From contig JBFGCM010000047.1 of assembly GCA_041581135.1 (NCBI GenBank), forward strand, positions 1 through 28,119: a stretch of 28,119 nucleotides of DNA. Direction: 5' to 3'. The notes under the pieces are model-generated. The model ran no database searches. It saw nothing but the letters and a program-made list of their open reading frames with translations, and was not told the DNA's origin. Shown here one piece after another: positions 1-7,090 of the stretch. The translations under genes were made by a program, and so were the position numbers. Position 1 is the first letter of the stretch. Each line of letters begins with the position of its first letter. The stretch is from JBFGCM01 sp041581135 (GTDB taxonomy: Bacteria; Actinomycetota; Acidimicrobiia; Spongiisociales; UBA5794).

Positions 1-418
1 CCCGAGTCCGCAGCCGTGCCTCAGCGGGCGGTTCGCCCAGCTGTTCGAGGAGCCGGGCGGTCCTCGCCGAGTCCACGGCGGCAGGCAGGCCGGGCAGAAA
101 CGGATCGTTGGGAAACCGGAACACCGCGATGGACTCATCACGCTGCTGAAGCACCGGAACCTCTTCGGGCACCTCGATCCCCGACATGGCGACGAACGTC
201 TCGACCCTGTTGGAGCCATCGGCCCACGCCACATCGCACCGGTACTGGGCGGTGACCGAGCGGCCCGGCACGTAGCGAACCTGCGACGTGGCGAGCGAGC
301 GAAGCGATCCGCCGGCTGCGCCCACCACCACCGCGATCACCTCTGCGGCCTCGCCACCGAGCAGGGTCGTCAGTGCCGGCACATCGGGGTCGGGGGGTGG
401 GAGTGGAGGTGCGGCCAT
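1..418 (-). CDS. Phosphotransferase-like protein, N-terminal part (cut by window edge)
   Basis: An open frame runs from an ATG at 418-416 to the window edge with no stop, giving about 139 residues. The segment RYVPGRSVTAQYRCDV (roughly residues 48-63) resembles the N-terminal lobe of actinobacterial aminoglycoside/choline-type phosphotransferases, where an R-Y-x-P-G motif leads into the first beta strands. The ATP-binding and catalytic loops (HGD..., D-x-D) would lie beyond the edge, so activity and substrate cannot be judged. No strong ribosome binding site is visible before the ATG. The gene diverges from the AI-2E family gene that starts at 556, with 137 bp between them. The family assignment rests on a short N-terminal stretch and is moderate; coding on this strand is fairly secure. 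Confidence 0.55.
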   Translation of the reverse strand, partial: MAAPPLPPPDPDVPALTTLLGGEAAEVIAVVVGAAGGSLRSLATSQVRYVPGRSVTAQYRCDVAWADGSNRVETFVAMSGIEVPEEVPVLQQRDESIAVFRFPNDPFLPGLPAAVDSARTARLLEQLGEPPAEARLRTR

Positions 419-555
419 TCGCCCGAGATGATGCCATGCCGACGCCGGCCAACCGCGCGCACGTGGATTCGCGAAAACTCGGGCCACGACCTCGTTTGAT
501 CGGCGCTTGTGGGGGTACGTACCGGCGACTCGACATCATCGAACAGGAACGAATC

Positions 556-1698
556 ATGAGCCAGCGGATGCCGGTCCCCACGAGGGACGAAGGGCAATCG
601 CACCCCGACGATCAGACAACCGGGATCGCCATCGTCTGGCCGTCTCCGAAGTACTGGGTCAAGGTGGCGGCCGGGGTCATCGGCATCATCATCGCCGTTC
701 AGCTGCTGCTGCGGCTGGAAGCCGTGCTCCTGGTTGTCGTCGCCTCGTTCGTGCTGGCCCTGGGTCTTCAGCCGGCTCTGGACTGGATGGAAACCCGTGG
801 GGTGGCTCGCTGGCAGGCAATGGTGGTCGTCATCTTGGGCGGTGCACTGGCCACCGCCGCCGCCCTCGGGGCCATCGTGCCGGTGCTCATCGGCGAGCTC
901 GACGAGATCATGGCCGCCATTCCGGAAGTCCTGGCCGATCTGCGCGAGAGCGGCGGGCCACTGGGCACGCTGGTCGACCGGTTCAACTGGACGGCCATGA
1001 TGGACGGTGAAGGCTCCGGGCTCCTCCCCGCCATCAGCGGGTTGGCGGGCGCCATCTTCAACACAATCACGGTGCTCATCCTGACGCCCTACTTCGCCTA
1101 CTCGTTCCCCGCCATTAAGCGGTTCGTGCTCCGGCTGCTCCATCGGGAGGATCGGCCCGAGTTCCTACGTATGGTGAACGAATCGGTCGACCGCATCTCC
1201 GGCTACATCGCCGGGAACCTCACCGTTTCGCTCATCGCAGTCGTTGCCTCGTTCCTGGCGCTCTGGTTGCTCGGGATCCCGTTTCCTCTGGCACTTGCCT
1301 TCTGGATCGGGATCACCGACCTCATTCCCGTAGTGGGAGTCTTCCTTGGTGCCGCCCCTGTGGTGCTCCTGGCGGCGCAGGAGGGAACCGGAGTGATGAT
1401 CGGGGCGATCCTCTTCATCGTGATCTATCAGCAGATCGAGAACTACGTCATCGGCCCGCGGGTGATGAAGCGGGCGGTCGACCTGAGCCCGCCGTCGGTG
1501 ATCCTGGCACTGATGATCGGCGGCAGCCTCGCCGGCGTGCTCGGGGCGCTGCTTGCGCTTCCGGTGGCGGCGCTCATCAAGGTGGTGGTCACCGACTACG
1601 TGGTGGCACGACGCATGGAGGAAGTCCGGGTGACCTCGCTCAACGGCGGCCGCCCCCAGACGCGTCGCCGGCCTGCGGACACCCGGCCCTTGCCGTAG
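556..1698 (+). CDS. AI-2E family transporter (permease)
   Basis: A 380-residue multi-spanning membrane protein of the AI-2E transporter family (PF01594, the YdiK/PerM/TqsA group). Members export small molecules or ions; the substrate here is unknown. Hydrophobic segments lie near residues 35-55, 57-75, 90-115, 160-180 and then in a dense C-terminal block. Family signatures visible are the paired N-terminal helices ending LGLQPALDW, the SGYIAGNL region, LIPVVGVFLGAAPVVLLA, and the QQIENYVIGPRVMKRAVDLSP block that marks this family. The frame is open further upstream, to 373, but ATG 556 puts the start just before a typical short polar N-terminus, with GGAA a few bases upstream. The TerC gene follows 72 bp after the stop on the same strand. 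Confidence in the family is high. Confidence 0.92.
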   Translation: MSQRMPVPTRDEGQSHPDDQTTGIAIVWPSPKYWVKVAAGVIGIIIAVQLLLRLEAVLLVVVASFVLALGLQPALDWMETRGVARWQAMVVVILGGALATAAALGAIVPVLIGELDEIMAAIPEVLADLRESGGPLGTLVDRFNWTAMMDGEGSGLLPAISGLAGAIFNTITVLILTPYFAYSFPAIKRFVLRLLHREDRPEFLRMVNESVDRISGYIAGNLTVSLIAVVASFLALWLLGIPFPLALAFWIGITDLIPVVGVFLGAAPVVLLAAQEGTGVMIGAILFIVIYQQIENYVIGPRVMKRAVDLSPPSVILALMIGGSLAGVLGALLALPVAALIKVVVTDYVVARRMEEVRVTSLNGGRPQTRRRPADTRPLP

Positions 1699-1770
1699 CG
1701 ACATCAGCGGCGGCAGACCGAGCCGCGGACAAGCCGTTTGACCGCGACCCACCCCGGGTACGATCCCTGC

Positions 1771-2565
1771 ATGGATTGGCTCACCGACCCCACTGCTTGG
1801 AGCGCGCTCGCTGCACTCCTGACCCTCGAGATCGTCCTCGGCGTCGACAATGTCGTCTTCATCTCGATTCTTGCCGGCAAACTCCCGGTCGAACAGCAAG
1901 ACAACGCCCGTCGCACCGGCATTCTGGCCGCGGCCGGGATGCGCGTGCTCCTGCTGCTGGCCATCGGGTGGATCATCACCCTGGAGAGCGAGCTCTTCGA
2001 AGTATTCAACGTCGGGTTCAGCGGCAAGGAGCTGGTCCTGCTCGCCGGTGGCCTGTTCCTCATCTACAAGGCCACCAGAGAGATTCACCACAAGCTCGAA
2101 GGAGAGGACGAACACGCCGAGGCCAAGGTGGCCCCGACGTTCGCAGCCGTCATCGCACAAGTCATGATCCTGGACCTGGTGTTCTCCATCGACTCGGTCA
2201 TCACCGCAGTCGGCATCACCGAGTACATCGCAGTCATGGTCATCGCCGTCCTCGGCGCAGTTGTCGTGATGCTCGTAGCGTCGAAGGGGATCTACCGGTT
2301 CGTCAACCGCCACCCATCGGTGAAGATGCTGGCTCTGGCCTTCTTGCTGCTCATCGGCGTGACCCTGATCGCCGAGGGCTTCGGCGAGAAGATCCCCAAG
2401 GGCTACATCTACAGCGCCATGGCGTTCTCGGTCTTCGTCGAGACTCTCAATATCGGCGTTCGCCGCAAGACCAAGGATCCGGTCCACCTGCACGACAGGA
2501 TGACGCCGGACCCGGACTCCCCTTATGGCCCCAAGCCGGCGGTTGCGGGCGGGACTGCGAGCTAG
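1771..2565 (+). CDS. TerC family integral membrane protein
   Basis: A 264-residue protein of the TerC/YoaE family (PF03741). Homologues are linked to tellurite resistance and, in several bacteria, to export of manganese or other metal ions that serves metalation of exported enzymes. The diagnostic acidic membrane motifs are both present: EIVLGVDNVVFISIL near residues 20-34 and DLVFSIDSVITAVG near residues 134-148, each carrying intramembrane Asp residues. About seven hydrophobic helices can be counted. The short polar tail ends in PKPAVAGGTAS. A TTG at 1738 opens the same frame, but ATG 1771 matches the family N-terminus (MDWLTDPTAWSAL) and is preferred. It lies downstream of the AI-2E gene on the same strand and may be cotranscribed with it. 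Confidence 0.93.
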   Translation: MDWLTDPTAWSALAALLTLEIVLGVDNVVFISILAGKLPVEQQDNARRTGILAAAGMRVLLLLAIGWIITLESELFEVFNVGFSGKELVLLAGGLFLIYKATREIHHKLEGEDEHAEAKVAPTFAAVIAQVMILDLVFSIDSVITAVGITEYIAVMVIAVLGAVVVMLVASKGIYRFVNRHPSVKMLALAFLLLIGVTLIAEGFGEKIPKGYIYSAMAFSVFVETLNIGVRRKTKDPVHLHDRMTPDPDSPYGPKPAVAGGTAS

Positions 2566-2861
2566 TCCGAAGCCATCTCATGCCCGAGGTAGAGGAGCTC
2601 TCCGAAGGTTCGGTTCGCTGTCGGTCTGCTTTCGACTTGTCGATGTACGGGGCACCGGGCCACCTACATGGCCCCCATCCCCGTAACTGCCTCGCTCGCT
2701 GATAGCAGCCCCCTTCAGCCACTGCCCCTCCATCCTGGGAGTTCCCAGCCATCAGCAATGAGTCTCCCGACCCATTCCCAGCGGCGCCCGCGCCGGGTTG
2801 AATGGCGGGAGGGGGTTGCGACGTAGGGGACAGTCGCAGGCACAACTGAGGGGACAGGGGG
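2566..2861 (+). promoter_or_regulatory. Intergenic region before the LPXTG gene; weak terminator-like hairpin, long leader
   Basis: These 296 bp contain no convincing gene on either strand. A 6-bp hairpin, GGGCCA (2657-2662) with TGGCCC (2669-2674) around a six-base loop, could end the TerC transcript but has no T tract. The right half is purine-rich, with repeated GGGGACA words, and ends in a G run directly before ATG 2862 that can act as the ribosome binding site. The long leader of a wall-anchored protein could hold a riboswitch. I looked for c-di-AMP and c-di-GMP class motifs and did not find them. Confidence 0.35.
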
Positions 2862-3722
2862 ATGTTGCGCAGTCGACGCCGGGGACACGCGAGGCTATCA
2901 AGCCTCGCGTCCCTGGTCGGCTTTTTGATCTTGGTCTTGGCCACCCCGGCATCCGCACGGGAGCGGCCGGTCGACACCCGTGCCGACGAGATGTGCGCGA
3001 CGGTGGTGCCGGGGACCACTTCGGCCGACGTCAACGGAGCCGTCGTCACCTTCACATGGTCGGAGGACGGCGGCAGCTGGATCGCCTCCGACGCCGATCC
3101 CCGCCACTTCCGTGTCACGGTCCGGCTGGTGGACGGGACCCGGAAGGCCGTGTGGGGCCTCACCGGATCCTGGTTCGGAGACATCGCCATCGACACGGTC
3201 CGCCCGTGCCACTGCCCACCGCCCGCCGACGACCCACCCGCCGACGACCCACCAGCTGACGACCCACCCGCCGACGAACCACCAGCCGACGAACCACCAG
3301 CCGACGAACCACCAGCCGACGAACCACCAGCCGACGAACCGCCTGCGGAAGAGCCGCCCGCCGACGACCCGCCTGCGGAAGAGCCGCCCGCCGACGAACC
3401 GCCTGCGGAAGAGCCGCCCGCCGACGACCCGCCTGCGGAGGAGCCACCAGCGGAGGAACCACCTGCGGAGGAACCGCCGTCCGAGGTGTCGTCCGGTGCC
3501 GTTGCCGGCCTGGTGTCCGTCGACCCGCTGCCGGAGCCAAAGGTGTTGGCAGTGAAGATCGTCGAGCCGGTCGCCTCTGCGACCGTCGTGACGGCTCAGG
3601 AGACGCTGCCGGTCACCGGCATCGACAACGCCGGCCTGGCGGCAATCGGGTTCTCCCTCCTCGTGGTCGACCTGCTGATGCTGCGCTACACCCGGCAAGC
3701 TCGTCCCCGGCGAGGCCTCTGA
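2862..3722 (+). CDS. LPXTG-anchored surface protein with PPA[DE][DE] repeat stalk
   Basis: A 286-residue exported protein. It has an Arg-rich N-terminus and a hydrophobic signal helix (about residues 13-32) ending in an Ala-x-Ala site (PASARE). A folded domain of about 80 residues follows, with Cys45 and a CHC pair before the repeat. Then come 17 consecutive PPA[DE][DE] pentapeptides and one degenerate unit (residues 120-208). The C-terminus is a textbook sortase signal: LPVTG at 249-253, a hydrophobic helix (AGLAAIGFSLLVVDLLML) and a basic tail TRQARPRRGL. The protein is therefore expected to be covalently anchored to peptidoglycan, with the acidic Pro-rich repeat as a stiff stalk through the wall. 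I do not recognise the N-terminal domain. No sortase gene lies in the window. A G-rich ribosome binding site precedes ATG 2862. Confidence 0.88.
   Translation: MLRSRRRGHARLSSLASLVGFLILVLATPASARERPVDTRADEMCATVVPGTTSADVNGAVVTFTWSEDGGSWIASDADPRHFRVTVRLVDGTRKAVWGLTGSWFGDIAIDTVRPCHCPPPADDPPADDPPADDPPADEPPADEPPADEPPADEPPADEPPAEEPPADDPPAEEPPADEPPAEEPPADDPPAEEPPAEEPPAEEPPSEVSSGAVAGLVSVDPLPEPKVLAVKIVEPVASATVVTAQETLPVTGIDNAGLAAIGFSLLVVDLLMLRYTRQARPRRGL
3219..3488 (+). repeat. 15-bp coding tandem repeat (PPA[DE][DE])
   Basis: Seventeen contiguous 15-bp units (3219-3473) each encode Pro-Pro-Ala-[Asp/Glu]-[Asp/Glu], followed by a degenerate unit encoding PPSEV. Several neighbouring units are nearly identical in DNA (CCACCAGCCGACGAA copies around 3279-3340), while later ones alternate GCGGAAGAG and GCCGACGAC types. 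That pattern suggests growth by unit and two-unit duplication. Copy number is likely to vary between strains. Confidence 0.95.
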
Positions 3723-3748
3723 CCCGCGCCGGCAACGGGCGCCTCGGC

Positions 3749-4115
3749 CTACTCGTTCCGGCGGTCCACCACGGACCCAGCGGCGCCCAGCACATAACCC
3801 GGCCATGGGACGGTGCGGCTTCCCACGATCTGGCCGAGGCCGAGATCGATCACCACATACGCGAGATTGTCGACAACAGGGTCATGCGTCCACAGATACG
3901 CCAGCGATCCATCTCCTGCGAACCCGTCCAGCACGAACGCGGAGCCGTCCCACAGGTGGTGGCGTCGCTCGAGCGTCGATGGATCCAACAGGTAGGCGCC
4001 GCTGCCGACGCTCTCGTCCGCTCCGCCGCTGAAGCGTTCGTGAACGCCGACGCCGACGAGCGCCTCGCCGTCCGGTGACAGGGCGACGCTACCGACCGGC
4101 AGCTGGGCGCGAGTC
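3749..4115 (-). pseudogene. C-terminal remnant of a propeller lipoprotein (paralogue of the gene at 11529-12992)
   Basis: The frame ending at TAG 3749-3751 encodes about 120 residues that align end to end with the last 120 residues of the lipoprotein at 11529-12992. Shared blocks include VALSPDGE / VAVSPDGE, VGSGAYLLD / VGSGLYLLD, LDGF, GQIVGSRTV / GQIVGNRSV and WPGYV. Similarity stops at about position 4112. Beyond it the same frame reads into antisense of the CcdA-like gene, so the signal peptide and about 360 N-terminal residues are missing. The copies differ at roughly half of the positions, so this is an old paralogue and not a recent duplication. It is almost certainly non-functional, unless the contig is wrongly joined here. 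Confidence 0.8.
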
Positions 4116-4157
4116 TCCTGGCTGGGACCACTGCGCATCATCACCGCCGCCGCCGGC

Positions 4158-4736
4158 GTGGTGGCCCTGGCGCTGGCGACGATCAACATCAAGGACTACT
4201 TCGTGGCCGGCGTGGGGCCGTCGCTGTCGATTCCGGAAGGCGCCAAGCCCGGCCTGTTCAAGAGAATGCGGGGCCTCACCACGACCAGCAGCTTCGGCGC
4301 CGTGGCCATCGGTGCCGCCGCGCTGGCCATCGCTGCGAACAGCTACGAGCTGCTGTGCACGACCGGGTTTCCCCTCGCCTTCACCAGGGTGTTGACGCTC
4401 AACGAACTGCCGACCGCCACCTACTACGGGTACCTGGTCCTCTACAACGCGGTCTACGTGTTGCCACTGCTCATCATCGTCGGAGTGTTCGTGTGGAAGC
4501 TGGGGTCGCGCAAGCTGGGCGAACGGGAGGGACGCATCCTCAAGCTGCTCTCCGGCACCATGATGGCCGAGCTCGGACTCGTGATGCTCTTGAACCCGGC
4601 CCTGCTCAGCAATGTGCTCACCGCCGTCCTGCTGCTGGCCGCTGCGGTGGCGATCACGACGGTGATCGTGACCCTGGATCGCAGGCGCCATGGAGCCACG
4701 ATCGTCCGCCCGGCCAAGAAGACCGGCGCCGGATGA
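4158..4736 (+). CDS. CcdA-like thiol/cytochrome c biogenesis membrane protein, 5'-truncated
   Basis: About 192 residues from the first available start (GTG 4158) match the C-terminal half of actinobacterial and deltaproteobacterial proteins that join a glutaredoxin-like domain to a CcdA/DsbD-like membrane domain. Family-like coding already begins near 4131 (LRIITAAAGVV before NIKDYF). Landmarks are INIKDYF, SIPEGAKPGLFKRMR, the membrane-embedded cysteine in LLCTTGFPLAFTR, and SRKLGEREGRILKLLSG. Family members usually have a signal peptide, a thioredoxin-fold domain and two or three more helices before this point; here that DNA is replaced by the lipoprotein remnant. No ribosome binding site precedes 4158, so expression is doubtful. 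Four membrane helices remain. The stop at 4736 lies 15 bp from the oppositely oriented MerB-like gene. Confidence 0.75.
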   Translation: MVALALATINIKDYFVAGVGPSLSIPEGAKPGLFKRMRGLTTTSSFGAVAIGAAALAIAANSYELLCTTGFPLAFTRVLTLNELPTATYYGYLVLYNAVYVLPLLIIVGVFVWKLGSRKLGEREGRILKLLSGTMMAELGLVMLLNPALLSNVLTAVLLLAAAVAITTVIVTLDRRRHGATIVRPAKKTGAG

Positions 4737-4751
4737 ACCGACCCGGGGCCC

Positions 4752-5375
4752 TCAACCGGTCAGCGACCAGAACGGGCCGGTGAGTCCCACGTCCGTCAGC
4801 AGCTGCTGATACTCCTCGATCGCCTTCGGAACGTAGTCGAGCCGCATCCGGTCGCCGTACCACCCCTTGGACAGCTCCCACATCGCACCGATCGACGCGA
4901 CGCCGCCCGGCGGAGCATGGTCCTCCGACCGGAGGAACCGGATGGTGCGTCACGTTTCCACGATGTCGTCCCACCACCGGTGCGCCGGGATGGCAAAGTG
5001 GATCAAGCCCGCAGTAGACGACAGTTCCCCACCCGACACGGCGAGCTCCACCGGCGCGCCGGTGTCCATCCACGTCGACCGGATCTCGGCGTCGACGTCG
5101 AGGGCGACGGGGATCGCCAGCGTGTCCCAGGCGCAGTTGGCCCACCACGCCATGGCGCCGCTCGTGACCCGATGCCCGGTCTCCACGGCCGAGAACGGCA
5201 GCGCCATCCGGATCTCGCCGTCGCCTCCGAGCACCAAGGTGTGGGCGTCGTGCAGCCTCTGTAACCCGGCGCCGGCCGCAGCCTCGCCCATGCTCGCCGC
5301 CAGATCCGCCACGCTCGGCGGAGAACCGGTTGCTGCGAACGTGGCATACACGTGGTGGCGAAGCTCCCTATCCAT
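4752..5375 (-). CDS. MerB-like organomercurial lyase, candidate selenoprotein (in-frame TGA at 4950-4952)
   Basis: Read through the TGA, the gene encodes 207 residues, close to the 212 of plasmid MerB. MerB splits carbon-mercury bonds using Cys96, Asp99 and Cys159 (R831b numbering). Here NCAWDTLAIP supplies Cys81 and Asp84 with the same C-x-x-D spacing. The TGA is codon 142, 61 residues after Cys81 (63 in MerB), so it sits at the Cys159 position. The frame stays open and family-like after the TGA: TIRFLRSEDH, then MWELSKGWYGDRM, and a GLTGPFW end typical of actinobacterial homologues. A SECIS-like hairpin starts directly after the TGA. The simplest reading is selenocysteine at the catalytic thiol. 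Alternatives are a nonsense mutation of a Cys codon, giving a 141-residue product, or a base error. Many neighbouring genes end in TGA, so the genetic code is not reassigned. Confidence 0.85.
4916..4952 (-). promoter_or_regulatory. Candidate bacterial SECIS element of the MerB-like gene
   Basis: On the coding strand the TGA (4952-4950) is followed, after 19 nt, by a GGUC tetraloop (4930-4927). The loop closes a perfect 6-bp stem, UCCUCC with GGAGGA. Below the stem is a single bulged U, then a GG/CC pair (4939-4938 with 4920-4919), and then a possible CAU/AUG pair. E. coli fdhF SECIS has the same order: GG/CC, bulged U, short stem, GGUC loop, with 18 nt between UGA and loop. The GGU of the loop and the bulged U are the features that SelB recognises. 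Confidence 0.8.
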
Positions 5376-5487
5376 CGATCACCGCCGCCGGTTTCTCGCC
5401 CATCCCAGATTCACAGCGCCGACGCTACCCCGACCAGATCGCGCCAAGGGCACGGCCCACCAACCGTGCCCCAGACGGATCGGCCGA

Positions 5488-6015
5488 CTAGTCGAGCGTT
5501 CCCGTCGCCGTGCCGAAGAACGCCGCGTGGGCGAGCCCACCTCCGGCGTCAGGCAACAGGCCGACCACGTTCAGATGCAGCGTGTAGGCGCCGGACGCGT
5601 TGGTGAACATGCCGGTGCCTCCGTTGATCGTTGCTTCGACGTGGATGGTGGCCTGACCGGTGCCGGGATTGAAGCAGGCATGGCCGCTGTCGAGCCGGGA
5701 GAACATCAGGCTCCCGTTGTTGTAGCGACGCACGATCGAGTAGGCGACGATGACGCCTTCGACCTCGCCTTCGTCGCACAGCCCCGTTGCCGCAAACTGG
5801 AGCTCGAAGACCCCGTCGTACGAGGCAGTACCTCCAGTGCCCTTGGTGCCGCCGGTGAACACATTGGCGGCCATGCCGTCATCGTTGGTGTCGATTGCCG
5901 TGTCCGTGAAGCTACCGCTCACGGCCTGGTTGAACCCGCCTGCCTGGGCGGACGGAACCAGCAGCAACGCAACCAAGCTCAGAATGGTCAGAGCGAGCAC
6001 AAATCGCTTGTTCAT
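5488..6015 (-). CDS. Exported protein of unknown function
   Basis: A 175-residue protein with a clear Sec signal peptide: a basic start MNKR, a hydrophobic stretch to about residue 22, and an AQA-GG cleavage site near residue 25. The mature part is rich in Gly, Thr and Asn, has two cysteines (GLCDEGE and HACFNPG) that could form a disulphide, and looks all-beta (alternating patterns such as TIHVEATINGGTGMFTNASG). I do not recognise a named family; the second half resembles the NGGTGxFxNASG pattern of small secreted beta-barrel proteins, but that is only an impression. The start is supported by a strong ribosome binding site, GGAGGGGA, seven bases before ATG 6015. It is the first gene of a possible unit reading into the MerB-like gene, 112 bp downstream. 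Confidence 0.85.
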   Translation of the reverse strand: MNKRFVLALTILSLVALLLVPSAQAGGFNQAVSGSFTDTAIDTNDDGMAANVFTGGTKGTGGTASYDGVFELQFAATGLCDEGEVEGVIVAYSIVRRYNNGSLMFSRLDSGHACFNPGTGQATIHVEATINGGTGMFTNASGAYTLHLNVVGLLPDAGGGLAHAAFFGTATGTLD

Positions 6016-6233
6016 ATGACTCCCCTCCGGACTTGTTGGTGTCGAACGCGGACAAGAACAGTGGTGTCAGCACCCCCTTTCTCGTGGTCGGGACGCCGAA
6101 ACGAGCCGACTGCTTGCGGTTTCGCCCAGGTCTACAGAGACGCGATTTGTCGCCGGTTTGCGCTTGACCTGTGTGCGCACTGCGCCGGTTCGATTCGCCG
6201 CCTCAAGGGCGGCCAGGCCGGTATCACCGCCAC

Positions 6234-6262
6234 GTGACGAGCTACTACTGAAAGCGTACGCT
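6234..6262 (+). promoter_or_regulatory. Probable promoter giving a leaderless transcript
   Basis: GTGACG (6234-6239, one mismatch to TTGACG) lies 17 bp before TACGCT (6257-6262), which fits the actinobacterial -10 form TAnnnT. Only seven bases separate this hexamer from the GTG at 6270, so transcription would begin at or next to the start codon. No Shine-Dalgarno sequence exists in this region, which agrees with a leaderless mRNA. The rest of 6016-6233 shows no gene. Confidence 0.5.
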
Positions 6263-6314
6263 CTTCGCCGTGGCTCGGCTCCGGCGAGGCACGGGTACGC
6301 TCTTCGCCGTGGCT
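6256..6314 (+). repeat. 20-bp direct repeat spanning the -10 region and start codon
   Basis: GTACGCTCTTCGCCGTGGCT occurs at 6256-6275 and again at 6295-6314, a shift of 39 bp (13 codons). Each copy carries a TAnnnT hexamer and, seven bases later, a GTG; both GTGs are in the same frame. The result is two possible leaderless starts, 6270 and 6309. Confidence 0.85.
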
Positions 6315-6950
6315 ACGTCCCCGTCTCCATCCCTGGCAACGCCCGCGCCGCTCACGGCGCAGGCGCTCGCACCGGCCGTCGTCGCCGGCTTGGCGCTCGG
6401 CCTGTTCGCGGCGTTCGCCGACCGCTCGATCGTCACCACATCACTCGGCCAGATGGTCACGCCGTGGGTGCTGGTCGCCGCATTCGCCGGCTGGCGCTCG
6501 CGGGCATCGCTTCCCGGTGCGGCCGTGGAGGGTGGCCTGGCGCTCGTCGTCGCCAACGGCGCCTACTACGTGGCCACTGTGCTCCTCACCTCCGTTCAGA
6601 CCCCACGGTTCTTGGTGTTGTGGACCGCCATCGGCCTCGTCGTGGGGCCCGCCGCAGCGGTCACGGGCCGTCTCGCCGGCTCCGGCCCAGACCGACTCCG
6701 GCTGCTCGCCACGGTGGCGCTTGCAGCCGTCCCCATCGCCGAGGGTGTGGTGCTGTGGGGCCACATCGACCATCCGGAGGCCCACGCCACGTACGCCACC
6801 GGCCTCGGTTTCGGTCTGCTGCTCCCGCTGTGGCTGCTGCGCCGAGAGGGACCACGCACCGTCGCCGTCGCCGTCGCATTGGCGGCGCTGGTGGCCGTCC
6901 CGCTCGGCGTCATCTTCGAAGTGACGTTCGACGCCATCGGCATCGTCTGA
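6270..6950 (+). CDS. Integral membrane protein of unknown function
   Basis: A 226-residue, very hydrophobic protein with about six or seven predicted membrane helices (for example APAVVAGLALGLFAAFADR, MVTPWVLVAAFAGW, LWTAIGLVVGPAAAVTGRL, LLATVALAAVPIAEGVVL, GLGFGLLLPLWLL and VAVALAALVAVPLGVIF). The layout resembles the small actinobacterial DUF6518-type membrane proteins, but I cannot confirm the family. No catalytic or transport motif is visible. Two GTG starts exist because of the 39-bp duplication described separately; 6309 would give 213 residues beginning MATSPSPS and removes an odd Arg-rich leader. The gene converges on the exported-protein gene at 7091-7726, with a palindromic element between them. 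Confidence 0.75.
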   Translation: MARLRRGTGTLFAVATSPSPSLATPAPLTAQALAPAVVAGLALGLFAAFADRSIVTTSLGQMVTPWVLVAAFAGWRSRASLPGAAVEGGLALVVANGAYYVATVLLTSVQTPRFLVLWTAIGLVVGPAAAVTGRLAGSGPDRLRLLATVALAAVPIAEGVVLWGHIDHPEAHATYATGLGFGLLLPLWLLRREGPRTVAVAVALAALVAVPLGVIFEVTFDAIGIV

Positions 6951-6986
6951 GACCTCCCAGGGTGGAGCGCCGCCGTGGCGCCGCTG

Positions 6987-7037
6987 CGTCGAGTGTGCTT
7001 ATTCCCCCCATAGTGGTCATTCCAAGCACAATCGACG
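6987..7037. repeat. 51-bp palindromic element, copy 1 (probable bidirectional terminator)
   Basis: CGTCGAGTGTGCTT (6987-7000) pairs with AAGCACAATCGACG (7024-7037) at 13 of 14 positions around a 23-base loop. It lies between two convergent genes. A related 51-bp element is at 13037-13087. Confidence 0.75.
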
Positions 7038-7090
7038 CGCAGAGGAGCGCACGACTCGCGCCGTGCGCTCCCCTGCCGCCCACTCCCCCC

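Noticed and set aside
1165..2493. Minus-strand frame of 442 codons opposite the AI-2E and TerC genes.
   Set aside because: Asp/His/Gln-rich translation typical of antisense to membrane proteins; the plus-strand genes are unmistakable.
2566..2861. Riboswitch (c-di-AMP ydaO type or c-di-GMP type) before the wall protein.
   Set aside because: I could not find the conserved core motifs of either class; only a weak hairpin and G-rich words are present.
3219..3488. CRISPR-like periodic repeat.
   Set aside because: The 15-bp period has no spacers, stays in frame and encodes a regular pentapeptide inside an LPXTG protein.
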